From Methylocystaceae bacterium (lineage in GTDB: Bacteria > Pseudomonadota > Alphaproteobacteria > Rhodospirillales > Terasakiellaceae): a stretch of DNA of 64,000 nucleotides. A model generated the notes under the pieces. The model saw only the letters and a list, made by a program, of their open reading frames with translations. It did not search any database and was not told the DNA's origin. The DNA lies in NCBI GenBank assembly GCA_013373205.1, contig JABXIG010000025.1, positions 28,874 to 92,873 of the forward strand, written 5' to 3'. Made by a program: the position numbers and the translations under genes. Positions within the stretch are counted from its first letter, which is position 1, and every line of letters begins with the position of its first letter. Positions 17,294 through 26,745 of the stretch are shown here, piece by piece.

Positions 17294-17930
17294 CAGATTT
17301 TCTCCCTTGATCCGCTTTATCCGGATACACATATTCATAGCCACTCAGCATGGCTTTCAGATATTTTGTCACTGGTTTTGCCGTAAAGACCATATAAACA
17401 TGACTGATAAAGAAGATCAGCATACCAAAGGCAGCCGCCACATGGACAAAAGCAACATTGGCAAGCGTCAGATCCTGCAACCCGATCACCGCCCAGTCAT
17501 TGTAAAAGAAATAGAGCAGACCTGAAATCCAGATCATAGGCATAATCAACAACATTAAGCCTACATAAGCAATACGTTGCAAAGGGTTGTGTTTATATTT
17601 ACGGGTCTTGCGATAGGGGTGAACAGCATCCGCTTTGAAAATATCGATAGAATAATAACGTGCAACTTCTATGATTTTTTCAGTGGTGGGAATGAATTGT
17701 TTCCATTCCCCGGTGATCAGCATCCAAAATAGAGCAAACACCCACAATCCCATTAATGCCCAAGCCGCCGTTCTATGTAAAATCGCTGCGGCTTCGTATG
17801 GCAACAGGTCATGTGCCCCATTAACGCCAAACCCGGTAAACATCATTCCGATAATCAACAGAGCCTGTGTCCAGTGCCAAAAACGTTCAAAACGCGTAAA
17901 TATCAGTGTTTTAATTTTTTCATTTGTCAT
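17280..17930 (-). CDS. Membrane b-type cytochrome (cytochrome b561/FdnI-like) subunit
   Basis: A 216-residue protein with four to five membrane helices. Seen: candidate haem-b histidines in FERFWHWTQALLIIG, AAILHRTAAWALMG, VAFVHVAAAFGM and FFISHVYMVF, matching the cytochrome b/b6-domain pattern of quinol-linked redox enzymes. GGAGGAAAC lies upstream of the ATG. The gene begins 3 bp after the octaheme cytochrome stop and overlaps the ten-helix protein. It is likely to pass electrons from the quinol pool to the octaheme cytochrome on the periplasmic side. Confidence 0.82.
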   Translation of the reverse strand: MTNEKIKTLIFTRFERFWHWTQALLIIGMMFTGFGVNGAHDLLPYEAAAILHRTAAWALMGLWVFALFWMLITGEWKQFIPTTEKIIEVARYYSIDIFKADAVHPYRKTRKYKHNPLQRIAYVGLMLLIMPMIWISGLLYFFYNDWAVIGLQDLTLANVAFVHVAAAFGMLIFFISHVYMVFTAKPVTKYLKAMLSGYEYVYPDKADQGRKSDEAG

Positions 17931-17933
17931 GAT

Positions 17934-19529
17934 TTAGTTTCCTCCACGTTTTGAAGTGACAATTCGGATAAGGCCATGCGCAATAGAACCGATCAATGTC
18001 AGTAATGCCAAGCCCCAGCCAATCGTAGAGAGCAATGGGAAATGATCACGTCCCGGGATGTAGATGTCTGTGATGGCTGCCAATCGACTATCTGTCTTTG
18101 TATGACATTCCTGACATTTCAGAGCATCTTCTTTAGGCGCAACCATATGAGTGATCGGCCAATGCATCGTGGTTTCAACAAAACCAAACTCACCTGAATA
18201 GGATTGCCCGGCTTTTTCAGTGCCAAACTTAAGGGCTTTTTCCCAGTTGAAGTTAGTCCAGAAAGAGGAATCATCTTTACCAAAGACATGGTTAATCAGC
18301 AGATGTTTTTCTTTCGTGTCATAGGGTTGCTTGCCACGCATCACCTTAAAAGGCCAAATCCGGCTATCCGGGTCATCCGCACTGCCACCAAATTTATTCA
18401 TCGCGACGACACCCTGATCATTAATCGGTTCATCACGCAGGGTATAATTCATTTGACCATCAAACCAGGCATAGGTCGGGACCACATTTTCTTCGTATTT
18501 AAAGTCACCTTTCGTCGCCAGATAAGAGAAATGACCATGGTCATCCTTAATGTTCAAAGGCTTGCCATTTTCATCCATTTTGCCGGCCGTTGACCAGTCC
18601 CACCATGTTTTGGTCGCAACACCGCCACGGGCAAACTCTGGAATATGACAGGTTTGACAGGCAATCTTGTCTGTATGGTCATTCAACTTTTGTTCTGTCT
18701 TATGCGGTTTATCACCATGGCATGACTCACAAGTTGCATGATCTTTATAGTGGTTACTGGGCACATCAACGCCATCCTTATCAACCGCTTTGCTCGCATA
18801 GCGACTGCCCGGGACATTGTGGGCATCCGGATTATGACATGTTGCACAGCTCATATTGGCCCCATCCTTGGCCATATGCACATCCAGTGACTTCGGCGGA
18901 TTAACCAGTGAACTATCCAGATCACCATGTTTCACCCCATCGCCGCCGCCGCCATAAAAGTGACAGGCCCCACAATTTTCACGATTGGTTTGCCCTACAT
19001 TCTGCGCGATCTTAGTCAGGTTCGGGGGCATTTTCATTTTCCCCTTAACCTCTTTCGGTTCATAAAGCGGATGCCCTGCCATTGTCGGGAACTTGGAATA
19101 TGTTCCGGTATTGTCATGACAGACAAGACAGTCAACCTGATGCTCGCCCAATGCCTCAGAACTCGCAACATTCATGTCATCCCAGCCATAACCGATATGA
19201 CAACTGGTACAGCGCGGCTCATTTGAAGCAACATTTCCGCAAAAGGAATTTAGAACATTACGTTTACCCAACTTCTCGCCCGTTGTGGGATGATCAAATT
19301 CCCATGTCCAGTGGGTCGTCTGCATTAATTGTTTTGATGCTTCGGTATGACAGGAAAGGCAAGCTTTCGTCACCTCTGGCCCTGATTTGAAATCTTGTTG
19401 AAGCTCCTTGAACTTCGAATGGTCTGCCGTGCTTTTACCCGTTTCTGCCTGAAGGCCTGTGAAACTGAATAAAGCAAATGCTATGACCCATATAGAAAAA
19501 GTGATCTTTCGATCTAAAATATGACGCAT
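17934..19529 (-). CDS. Octaheme c-type cytochrome, tetrathionate-reductase (Otr) family
   Basis: A 531-residue periplasmic cytochrome. Eight CXXCH motifs are visible, in order CLSCH, CTSCH, CLVCH, CGACH, CATCH, CESCH, CQTCH and CQECH. It has a signal peptide (MRHILDRKITFSIWVIAFAL) and a C-terminal membrane anchor (LLSTIGWGLALLTLIGSIAHG) followed by basic residues. The start at 19529 is supported by GGGGAGGA. The pattern matches the Shewanella octaheme tetrathionate reductase family, which also reduces nitrite and hydroxylamine in vitro. The physiological substrate here is unknown. Its operon partners are a b-type cytochrome and a ten-helix protein; an FNR-like site lies about 75 bp upstream. 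Confidence 0.9.
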   Translation of the reverse strand: MRHILDRKITFSIWVIAFALFSFTGLQAETGKSTADHSKFKELQQDFKSGPEVTKACLSCHTEASKQLMQTTHWTWEFDHPTTGEKLGKRNVLNSFCGNVASNEPRCTSCHIGYGWDDMNVASSEALGEHQVDCLVCHDNTGTYSKFPTMAGHPLYEPKEVKGKMKMPPNLTKIAQNVGQTNRENCGACHFYGGGGDGVKHGDLDSSLVNPPKSLDVHMAKDGANMSCATCHNPDAHNVPGSRYASKAVDKDGVDVPSNHYKDHATCESCHGDKPHKTEQKLNDHTDKIACQTCHIPEFARGGVATKTWWDWSTAGKMDENGKPLNIKDDHGHFSYLATKGDFKYEENVVPTYAWFDGQMNYTLRDEPINDQGVVAMNKFGGSADDPDSRIWPFKVMRGKQPYDTKEKHLLINHVFGKDDSSFWTNFNWEKALKFGTEKAGQSYSGEFGFVETTMHWPITHMVAPKEDALKCQECHTKTDSRLAAITDIYIPGRDHFPLLSTIGWGLALLTLIGSIAHGLIRIVTSKRGGN

Positions 19530-19597
19530 AAATCCTCCCCAGATTAGAAAAGTTCTATATTTATTGTACCTAATATAGATGAAGATTATATGCGACA

Positions 19598-19611
19598 TTG
19601 ATAATTCGCAA
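19598..19611 (-). promoter_or_regulatory. FNR/FixK-like half-conserved box upstream of the octaheme operon
   Basis: TTGATAATTCGCAA matches TTGAT-N4-ATCAA at 8 of 10 positions, with its centre about 75 bp upstream of the octaheme start. This fits anaerobic control but is weaker than the box at 26746. Confidence 0.4.
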
Positions 19612-19641
19612 TGACAAGATAAAAAAAAGGGTCAAAGTTGC

Positions 19642-21276
19642 TTAGTTCAGCATTTTTATCTGATCAAAAGTCAGGTAATCCATATCTTGATGGGAGATAA
19701 CAATCAAAGAACGGCCATTTCGTTTTGCCATGATTTGTTCCATCATATATTTCCCTGTCTCATAATCCAGACCCTCTGTGGGCTCATCCAGAATAAGCAC
19801 AGGTGCTTTTTTCAAAAGGGCACGTGCAACGCCAAGCCTGCGAATTTGCCCGCCTGAGAGGTTATATCCTTGTTCCCCAATGTAGGTGCTTAACCTGTCG
19901 GGAAGGCTCTCAAGCAAGCTTTTAAGCTGGCACATCTCCAAGACTTCATTCACATCATCCAGATTACAGGTATCACAGCCCAAATTCAGGTTATTAAGAA
20001 AAGAGCCTGAAAAAATATGTGTATGCTGCGGTGAAATACTGAATGTCGCAACAAGCTGTTGTTCAGTCATGTTTTTGATCGTCTGCCCATTCAGGCTGAT
20101 TTCACCTTTTTGCACAAAACGATCCCCAACAAGCAGATCAATCAATGTGCTTTTCCCAATCCCGGAAGGCCCCTTAATCAAAAGCGTCTGGCCTGCCGGC
20201 AGTTCAAAATCGAACTTAACCGGGTAAATTTGAAAGTCATTAAAACGATATTCCACTTGCTTTAGTGCAAGGTCAGGATAACCCGGATTTTGTTCAGGTT
20301 CTTCTGTCTGGTTCTGCGTATCAGGATTGACAAAAAAGATCCGTTCAGCCGCTGCTTTATTTTGTGGAATTTGCATTAAAGCCGGGGCAACTTGTGCAAT
20401 ACTTTCAAAACAGGCCAGCGCAAACATAGAAACCATAACAAAATCAGCCTGTGTAAGCTGACGTGCCTGCAAAAGATCCGCAGCCAACAAGACTGTCGCG
20501 ATAAAAGTCAGCTGTGAGATCAGCCAGATTGCATTTTTGGTTAACAACCCCACTGTTTCAACACTTTTAAGGATTTTTAGCCGATCAGCGCTATGATCCC
20601 TGAAATCCTGCTGTGCCTTTGCCAGATTGTTATAAACCATCAACTCGCCCAACCCGTCTAGCAAATCAATGCTCTTTTTCTTCAGGGTTTCAGCCGACAC
20701 GAAAATATCATTCGCATTCTTTAAAACAGCACGAAACGCCAATACCGGAAGCAGAGCCCCGGCAATCACCAAACCGGACACAACCGGCAAAACAATGGTG
20801 ATGTCATATTTCAGGAGATAAAGAACACAGATAAGGGCTGTAAAGAAACTCGCGCATAAAGGCACAAGAACCCGGACATAGAAACCTTGCAGGGATTCAA
20901 TGTCATATTGGACTCTGCTGGTTAAATCCGTGCTATGCAGGCGCTCGACTTGTTCAAGCGGAATTTGGGTATAGTTTTTAAATGTCCGAAGACGCAATGC
21001 CCCCAAAAAACGGAACGTGGCTTCATGTGTCACCAGTCTTTCCACATATCGCCCCACTGTGCGAAAGATCGCACAGCCGCGAATAATTGCTGCTGGTGTG
21101 AAATAATTTATACTCGCCCCCGCCAGTCCCGCAACGCCCATAGCTGTGATAAACCAGGCGGACGTCGCCAAGAGGGCAATATTGGCCAGCATTGTCGCCA
21201 TGCTCAACAGAACGCCGAGCAGTGCCCATCCCCAAAAAGGGCGAAAGAGCTGAAAAAGATATATGAGCTGTTTCAT
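19642..21276 (-). CDS. cydC: ABC exporter subunit CydC (cytochrome bd assembly)
   Basis: A 544-residue half-transporter: six membrane segments, then an ATPase domain with Walker A GPSGIGKST, signature NLSGGQIRRLG, Walker B VLILDEPTEGLD and switch ISHQD. Its start overlaps the cydD stop by 4 bp. Known: CydDC exports thiol reductants and is needed to mature cytochrome bd and periplasmic c-type cytochromes. It is the last gene of the cyd cluster on this strand; no strong terminator is evident after it. Confidence 0.88.
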   Translation of the reverse strand: MKQLIYLFQLFRPFWGWALLGVLLSMATMLANIALLATSAWFITAMGVAGLAGASINYFTPAAIIRGCAIFRTVGRYVERLVTHEATFRFLGALRLRTFKNYTQIPLEQVERLHSTDLTSRVQYDIESLQGFYVRVLVPLCASFFTALICVLYLLKYDITIVLPVVSGLVIAGALLPVLAFRAVLKNANDIFVSAETLKKKSIDLLDGLGELMVYNNLAKAQQDFRDHSADRLKILKSVETVGLLTKNAIWLISQLTFIATVLLAADLLQARQLTQADFVMVSMFALACFESIAQVAPALMQIPQNKAAAERIFFVNPDTQNQTEEPEQNPGYPDLALKQVEYRFNDFQIYPVKFDFELPAGQTLLIKGPSGIGKSTLIDLLVGDRFVQKGEISLNGQTIKNMTEQQLVATFSISPQHTHIFSGSFLNNLNLGCDTCNLDDVNEVLEMCQLKSLLESLPDRLSTYIGEQGYNLSGGQIRRLGVARALLKKAPVLILDEPTEGLDYETGKYMMEQIMAKRNGRSLIVISHQDMDYLTFDQIKMLN

Positions 21277-22949
21277 GCGACATCCTCTTTTTTAGGCTGT
21301 GACAGAATCTGCCCCTGATCCAGATAAAGCACGCGGTCTGCCATGGCTATAGTCTGCTCGCGATGGGCTGCAATCAGCATGGTTGTCTTTTGCTTTTTCA
21401 GCTGTTTTAACTGCTCAAGGATCAACTGTTCGGTTTCTGAATCAAGGTTGGCAGACGGCTCATCCATAATCATAACCGATGCCTCTTTAATCAACATGCG
21501 CGCCATTGCAAGCCTGCGCCCTTCTCCACCCGACATCAAACGACCTTGCTCACCCGTTCTTTGCAGCAAGTGATCTGGAAAATGTTCAACCGTTTTGGAA
21601 AGATGGACTTTCTCAACTGCAACCCGAACGGCCCATTCGTCCTGAAATTCCGGTGCCAGCGCGATGTTATGGGCGATTGTTGTATCGAAAATGTGGGGCT
21701 GTTGTGCCATCCATGAAATGTCACGATGCCACTGCTTTAACCCGCTTTGACTTAATGTGCTGCCATTTAGATAAATATTACCCGATGTTGGACGCAGAAA
21801 GCCAAGCGCAAGATTAAGCAATGTGCTTTTGCCCGCACCACTTGAACCGACAAGTACAACACATTCGCCCTCTTTAATTTCGAAACTAACATCCGACAAA
21901 ACAGACTTGCCATCGGGGTATGCATAAGACACCCCATCAAAAGCGATCTTGGCCTGTGTGGAAATCGGCCGTGTTTCCTGTGGGAAAGCTGGTTCTTCCA
22001 TATTCAATATTTTGACAATTTCATCCGCAGCGGCCATGGCTTCCATTTTTACATGATAATTGGTGCCAAGATTTCGCAACGGCTGGTAAAATTCCGGGGC
22101 CAAAAGCAAAATCAGAAAACCGTCCTGAAAAGCCATTTCCCCCGCAAGCAGGCGAAACCCGATAAAGACGGCGATTAAGGCAATCGAAATAGTTGAAAAA
22201 AATTCAAGCGTCACTGAAGACAAAAACGCGATGCGTAAAACCTTCATGACCTTGGATTTATAGGCCATGGAAATTTCGTTGATGCGTTGCGTTTCTTTTT
22301 GCGTTGCCCCAAAAAGCTTAAGCGTCTGCAATCCTCTTAAACTTTCCTGCAAGCGCGCGCCCAGTCGCCCCAGCGCTTTCCAATGGTTTTGATGAACCTG
22401 TTCCGCCCCTTTACCAATCAAAATCATAAATAAAGGTATCAAAGGTGCTGTCAGCATGAAAACAAGTGCTGAGATCAAATCCAGTGGCAACACAACAGCA
22501 AGAACACAAATCGGAATGAGTGCTACATGAAACAATGCGGGTAAAAATGCCGAAAAATACTGGCCGAATTTTTCAATCCCTTCGACCGTCAATGTCGCAA
22601 AATGCCCACGTTTTATGGATGCTGTGGCGCAAGGGCCCAATCTTTCAAGCTTTAAAAGCAACTCATCATACACATGCTGAATAACGTGCTGCCCCAGTTC
22701 AACGGCTTTGCGATCACTATATGAATTTAGAATAAAACGAATAAAAATAATGAATATGACAGGATACACATCCTGCAACACATCAGACAGACCCTGCCCC
22801 TCAAAGGCAACAGCCGTCATCAAGCGGGCCATTAACCAGACCTGCAAAACCAGCAGCATGGCATTTAGGGCCCCCACAACAGTAATCTGTCGGAGCAAAC
22901 CTTTTAAGGGGCGTTTTTGTTGCCTGATAAATTCTTTTGTCTGTGTCAT
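21273..22949 (-). CDS. cydD: ABC exporter subunit CydD (cytochrome bd assembly)
   Basis: A 558-residue half-transporter with an N-terminal membrane domain and an ATPase domain: Walker A GSSGAGKST, signature MSGGEGRRLAMAR, Walker B VMIMDEPSANLD, switch AAHRE. It is the usual partner of CydC and is translationally coupled to it. It follows cydX by 71 bp, with a hairpin in the gap, so cydDC expression may be lower than that of cydABX. Confidence 0.88.
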   Translation of the reverse strand: MTQTKEFIRQQKRPLKGLLRQITVVGALNAMLLVLQVWLMARLMTAVAFEGQGLSDVLQDVYPVIFIIFIRFILNSYSDRKAVELGQHVIQHVYDELLLKLERLGPCATASIKRGHFATLTVEGIEKFGQYFSAFLPALFHVALIPICVLAVVLPLDLISALVFMLTAPLIPLFMILIGKGAEQVHQNHWKALGRLGARLQESLRGLQTLKLFGATQKETQRINEISMAYKSKVMKVLRIAFLSSVTLEFFSTISIALIAVFIGFRLLAGEMAFQDGFLILLLAPEFYQPLRNLGTNYHVKMEAMAAADEIVKILNMEEPAFPQETRPISTQAKIAFDGVSYAYPDGKSVLSDVSFEIKEGECVVLVGSSGAGKSTLLNLALGFLRPTSGNIYLNGSTLSQSGLKQWHRDISWMAQQPHIFDTTIAHNIALAPEFQDEWAVRVAVEKVHLSKTVEHFPDHLLQRTGEQGRLMSGGEGRRLAMARMLIKEASVMIMDEPSANLDSETEQLILEQLKQLKKQKTTMLIAAHREQTIAMADRVLYLDQGQILSQPKKEDVA

Positions 22950-22974
22950 GACCTCTCCCTTCTAAAATGTAGAT

Positions 22975-23016
22975 GGAGAAAAGGGTGCCTGACCTGAAAT
23001 CACGCCAGGCACCCTT
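22975..23016 (-). terminator. Hairpin between cydX and cydD, partial terminator
   Basis: On the minus strand AAGGGTGCCTG pairs with CAGGCACCCTT (11 bp stem, 14-base loop), followed by TTCTCC. The T-run is short, so read-through into cydDC is likely. Confidence 0.6.
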
Positions 23017-23020
23017 GTCT

Positions 23021-23131
23021 TCAGTCTTTTTTGTCTTTGTCAAAGGCCATTTCAGCCTCATACCAAAGCGCGTTGATGATACCGATTGACAGGGCGGCAG
23101 TCAGTCCCAGGCCCCATGCGAAATACCACAT
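23021..23131 (-). CDS. cydX: CydX, small subunit of cytochrome bd oxidase
   Basis: A 36-residue protein, read from the minus strand. It begins MWYFAWGLGLTAALSIG and continues IINALWYEAE before a charged tail (DKDKKD), which is the standard CydX plan: MWYFAW start, one membrane helix and a Glu soon after it. AAGGAG lies 9 bp before the ATG. It sits 22 bp downstream of cydB. Known: CydX stabilises the haem site of the bd oxidase. Confidence 0.92.
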   Translation of the reverse strand: MWYFAWGLGLTAALSIGIINALWYEAEMAFDKDKKD

Positions 23132-23153
23132 GATTAATCTCCTTTTCTATTGG

Positions 23154-24308
23154 TTAGTAGGCAGAATGACTGCGCACTTTAATTTCATCGACCGTGACTT
23201 TCCCCCACATGCGGTAGTAACACCACACGGTGTAGGTCAGAACAATCGGCAAGAAAATGACAGTCGCCCAGAACATAACGGTAAGCGTAAGATGACTAGA
23301 TGCAGCATCCCACACAGTCAGGCTTGAATTTGGTTGAATGCTGGATGGCATAATGAAGGGGAACATAGACAGACCCGCTGTCCCGATAATCCCTGTCATG
23401 CCGATACCACTGGTCACAAAGCCCAGTCCCGGCTTGCCCCATTTAGAGAATAACATGGTCAAAGCAATCCCCGCAAAACCAGCCAATGGGGCCAGAATAG
23501 CAATAGGGAGTGTGTCATACACCTTGAGCCATGCACCGGCTTCAACAATAACTTCTTTTGCCAATGGGTTTGGCAGCGCATCGGTTGGAGGTTGCTGCAC
23601 AATGACATAACCATCAATTCCGTAAGCAACCCAGACACCAGCCAAGGCAAAACAGACTGCCGCAATCGTCCCCATAACCATCACCGCTTTTGAGGCTCTG
23701 GATGCAATCGGGTCTTCAGTTCTCATTTGAAGCCAGATGCCGCCATGCATGGTCAGCATGGAAAAGCTGATCACACCCGCCAACAAGGCAAACGGATTAA
23801 GCAAAGGCAAAAGAGCCGTCAGCAGTGAGCCATGATAATGCGCACGCAGCAATTCATCCAAATGGAAAGGAACCCCTTGAAGCAAGTTACCAAAGGCAAC
23901 ACCGAAAATAAGTGACGGAATGGCACCACCGGCAAACAGCCCCCAGTCCCATGCGTTTCTCCAGCGCGCATCACCTAGTTTTGATCGATAGTCAAACCCG
24001 ACAGGCCTGAAGAACAAAGCAAACAGCACCAACAGCATCGCCATATAGAAGCCAGAAAAAGCAGCTGCATATACCGCAGGCCAAGCCGCAAAGATCGCCC
24101 CGCCAGCAGTGATAAACCAGACCTGGTTTCCGTCCCAGTGCGGGCCGACTGTGTTAATAATGACGCGGCGTTCTTCATCAGATTTTCCGACAAATGGCAA
24201 CAGGTTTCCAACACCCATGTCCATACCATCGGTTACAGCAAAACCAATCAGCAAGGCCCCGACAAGGATCCACCAGACAAGTTTCAGGATTTCATATTCG
24301 AGTATCAT
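23154..24308 (-). CDS. cydB: Cytochrome bd ubiquinol oxidase subunit II
   Basis: A 384-residue membrane protein with eight to nine helices, normal for CydB. Seen: the N-terminal LVWWILVGALLIGFAVTDGMDMGVG, the family's first helix with the DGMDMGVG loop, followed by GPHWDGNQVW. It forms the heterodimer with CydA in the inner membrane and lies 12 bp downstream of cydA. Confidence 0.95.
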   Translation of the reverse strand: MILEYEILKLVWWILVGALLIGFAVTDGMDMGVGNLLPFVGKSDEERRVIINTVGPHWDGNQVWFITAGGAIFAAWPAVYAAAFSGFYMAMLLVLFALFFRPVGFDYRSKLGDARWRNAWDWGLFAGGAIPSLIFGVAFGNLLQGVPFHLDELLRAHYHGSLLTALLPLLNPFALLAGVISFSMLTMHGGIWLQMRTEDPIASRASKAVMVMGTIAAVCFALAGVWVAYGIDGYVIVQQPPTDALPNPLAKEVIVEAGAWLKVYDTLPIAILAPLAGFAGIALTMLFSKWGKPGLGFVTSGIGMTGIIGTAGLSMFPFIMPSSIQPNSSLTVWDAASSHLTLTVMFWATVIFLPIVLTYTVWCYYRMWGKVTVDEIKVRSHSAY

Positions 24309-24320
24309 AATAACCTCCTC

Positions 24321-25883
24321 TTACTCTGCTGGTTGGGCTGTTTCGCCGTAATATTTACCGGTGTGCAGAGATGCCGGACCTTTACGAGCAAATTTAAACA
24401 TGAGGTACATTTCGATACACAAAAGGAAGGTATAGAAAGTAATGAACCCAACGAGTGAGAAGATCAGATCCCCGGTTGTGAGCGAAGATGTCGCCAGTGA
24501 CGTTGGCAGAATTTCACCAATCGCCCAGGGTTGACGTCCATATTCAGCCACAAACCAACCCATTTCACAGGCAAGCCACGGCATTGGGATTGACCAAAGC
24601 AAGGCCTTTAACAGCCAACGTTGTTCGTGAATATTACGCTTGATCGTGAAATAGAAGGTTGCGGCAAACAGCCCCAACATGGCAAAGCCCAACGCCACCA
24701 TAAAGCGGAAAGACCAGAACAACGGAGCGACAGCAGGAATTGTATCTTCCACAGCCAAGGCAATTTGCTCTTCTGTCGCATCAACCACATTTGGTGTATA
24801 GGTTTTCAGCAAAAGCCCATAGCCAAGGTCGACTTTATGTTCTTCGAATTTTGCCATGACTGCTTCAGATTTATCGCCTTTGCGGATTTTCTGTAACTCG
24901 CCATAAGCGATCATACCTGAACGGATACGTTCTTCATGTTGGATCTTCAAATCCTTGATGCCGGTCACTTGCTTGTCAACAGAACGCGTCGCAATCAAAC
25001 CAAGCGCATAAGGAATTTGAACCGCATATTCGGTTTCCATTGTTTCATCATTGGGGAAGCCAAAGGCGGTAAATGCGGCAGGGGCTGGTTCCGTTTCATA
25101 TTCTGCTTCAATCGCGGCCAATTTCACTTTTTGAACATCGCCAAGTTCATAGCCACTTTCATCACCTAACACGATGACGGATAGAGATGCAGCCAAACCA
25201 AAGCCACAGGCAATCGCCATAGAACGTTTGGCAAAACCCATGTCGCGCCCTTTAAGCAGGTAATAGGCACTGATCCCCATCACAAACATGGAAGCTGTTA
25301 CATAACCCGCTGCCACCGTATGGACGAATTTAACTTGCGCAACCGGGTTCAGCACGATTTCTGCAAAACTGGTCATTTCCATACGCATGGTTTCGGGTGA
25401 AAATTCAGAACCGATCGGGTTCTGCATCCAGCCATTGGCAACCAAAATCCACATGGCAGACAAGTTGGACCCAAAGGCGGTGAAGAAAGTCACCATCAGG
25501 TGTTGACGTTTGCTCAGTTTATCCCAGCCTAAGAAGAACAGACCGATAAAGGTTGATTCAAGGAAGAAGGCCATCAGACCCTCAATCGCAAGCGGGGCAC
25601 CAAAAACATCACCCACATAATGAGAATAATAAGACCAGTTGGTTCCGAATTCGAATTCCATGGTCAGCCCTGTGGTGACACCAAGGGCAAAGTTGATCCC
25701 AAAAAGTTTACCCCAGAATTTTGTCATATCCCGGTAAACTTCGTTATTTGTCATCACGTAACAAGATTCCATGATGAACAGTATCCACGATATCCCAAGT
25801 GTAAGCGGGACAAAAAGAAAGTGGTACATTGCTGTCGCAGCAAACTGCCAGCGCGACAATTCGATAAATGTTTGGTCGAACAT
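24321..25883 (-). CDS. cydA: Cytochrome bd ubiquinol oxidase subunit I
   Basis: A 520-residue haem-bearing subunit that oxidises ubiquinol and reduces O2 with high affinity. Seen: the haem-ligand region [12 protein letters not shown] (His19-type), the quinol loop between about residues 250 and 330, and the [13 protein letters not shown] motif. GGAG precedes the ATG by 7 bp. The gene begins only 50 bp after the DUF2946-like gene, with no T-rich terminator in between, so it can be read from the FNR-controlled promoter further up. Confidence 0.95.
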   Translation of the reverse strand: MFDQTFIELSRWQFAATAMYHFLFVPLTLGISWILFIMESCYVMTNNEVYRDMTKFWGKLFGINFALGVTTGLTMEFEFGTNWSYYSHYVGDVFGAPLAIEGLMAFFLESTFIGLFFLGWDKLSKRQHLMVTFFTAFGSNLSAMWILVANGWMQNPIGSEFSPETMRMEMTSFAEIVLNPVAQVKFVHTVAAGYVTASMFVMGISAYYLLKGRDMGFAKRSMAIACGFGLAASLSVIVLGDESGYELGDVQKVKLAAIEAEYETEPAPAAFTAFGFPNDETMETEYAVQIPYALGLIATRSVDKQVTGIKDLKIQHEERIRSGMIAYGELQKIRKGDKSEAVMAKFEEHKVDLGYGLLLKTYTPNVVDATEEQIALAVEDTIPAVAPLFWSFRFMVALGFAMLGLFAATFYFTIKRNIHEQRWLLKALLWSIPMPWLACEMGWFVAEYGRQPWAIGEILPTSLATSSLTTGDLIFSLVGFITFYTFLLCIEMYLMFKFARKGPASLHTGKYYGETAQPAE

Positions 25884-25933
25884 TGAATGGCTCCATTAGC
25901 CAAAAATTAAGAAAAAATGTAATTTTGAACCTG

Positions 25934-26347
25934 TCAGACAGGTGTTCTTAATTCTGGTGGAGCTCTTGGTGCTTGCTTAACAACACTTAAACACTTTGGA
26001 ACCCAGCATATATCAAAATCGGGCCTATTCAGTTCGGGAAGAGAAACCTGAATAACGTCCAGTATTTGTTCAGATTGTAAGAAGGGGGCATCTGTATGAA
26101 AGAAAGACACATAACAATCGTCACAGATAAAATTACCCGTATGTTCAATTGAAGATGTGCCTCTTTCCCGGTTTCCAAAGCAAATACTTTCGCGAAGCTC
26201 GGCAACAAAAGCATGTTCTTGCGCTTCTTCATGCGACAACGCGAATATTGGGAAAATATTCTGAAAAACCAGCGCGATCAACAGAACCGCGCAAATATCC
26301 GGCTTTATAAGTCTTATCAGTTTTTTATAGGGGGAAAAGCCTGACAT
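25934..26347 (-). CDS. DUF2946-like small exported/membrane protein
   Basis: A 137-residue protein with one N-terminal hydrophobic segment (ICAVLLIALVFQNIFPIFAL), a CDDC pair near residue 75 and a RAPPELRTP ending. The combination of signal anchor, internal CxxC and an A/G-PP tail is what I associate with DUF2946 proteins, which are often near metal or respiration genes; this is pattern recognition only. It lies 12 bp after the NifX-like gene and 50 bp before cydA. A perfect inverted repeat (ACCTGTC-A-GACAGGT, 25929-25943) overlaps its stop codon. Confidence 0.6.
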   Translation of the reverse strand: MSGFSPYKKLIRLIKPDICAVLLIALVFQNIFPIFALSHEEAQEHAFVAELRESICFGNRERGTSSIEHTGNFICDDCYVSFFHTDAPFLQSEQILDVIQVSLPELNRPDFDICWVPKCLSVVKQAPRAPPELRTPV

Positions 26348-26359
26348 CGACCTGGTCCT

Positions 26360-26683
26360 TTAAGATGCTTCTTTTAGCTGGAGATACTCACGAATGGCAT
26401 CTTCAGGCAGTTCCAGGTCGGTTTTATGGACATCCACATTGAAAGACGCCATCCGGTTTTTAAAGTTCTCACCACAACTTCCCACAATCAATGCATCCAT
26501 CAAGTAAATCGGATGATCCACGTCTCTGCTGACTTCATGCAGGGACATATCTTTGGGGAGGTCGAGTCTGTTAACTTCTGAAAATTGACCCTTTTCATCA
26601 ACTTTAAACACCAAAAAGCGTCTTGTCTTCGCGGCGTGTTTCGTAACCGTTTTGAAGTTCTGGCTTGTAAGGGCGATTAACAT
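26360..26683 (-). CDS. NifX/NafY-family (dinitrogenase cofactor-type) small protein
   Basis: A 107-residue protein. The opening MLIALTSQNFKTVTKHAAKT and RRFLVFKVDEKG matches the NifB/NifX-type Fe-Mo cluster-binding domain seen in stand-alone nif-associated proteins. It ends shortly after the domain. No nif structural gene is in the window, so a role in nitrogenase is not shown; binding of an iron-sulfur or molybdenum cluster is the family expectation. It heads the run that leads into cydABX and has a perfect FNR box 63-76 bp upstream. Confidence 0.75.
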   Translation of the reverse strand: MLIALTSQNFKTVTKHAAKTRRFLVFKVDEKGQFSEVNRLDLPKDMSLHEVSRDVDHPIYLMDALIVGSCGENFKNRMASFNVDVHKTDLELPEDAIREYLQLKEAS

Positions 26684-26745
26684 GTCTAAAGACCTTTTAA
26701 ATTATTATTGTGACCAGAACTTAAAGAAATTCTAATATAGAGGCA

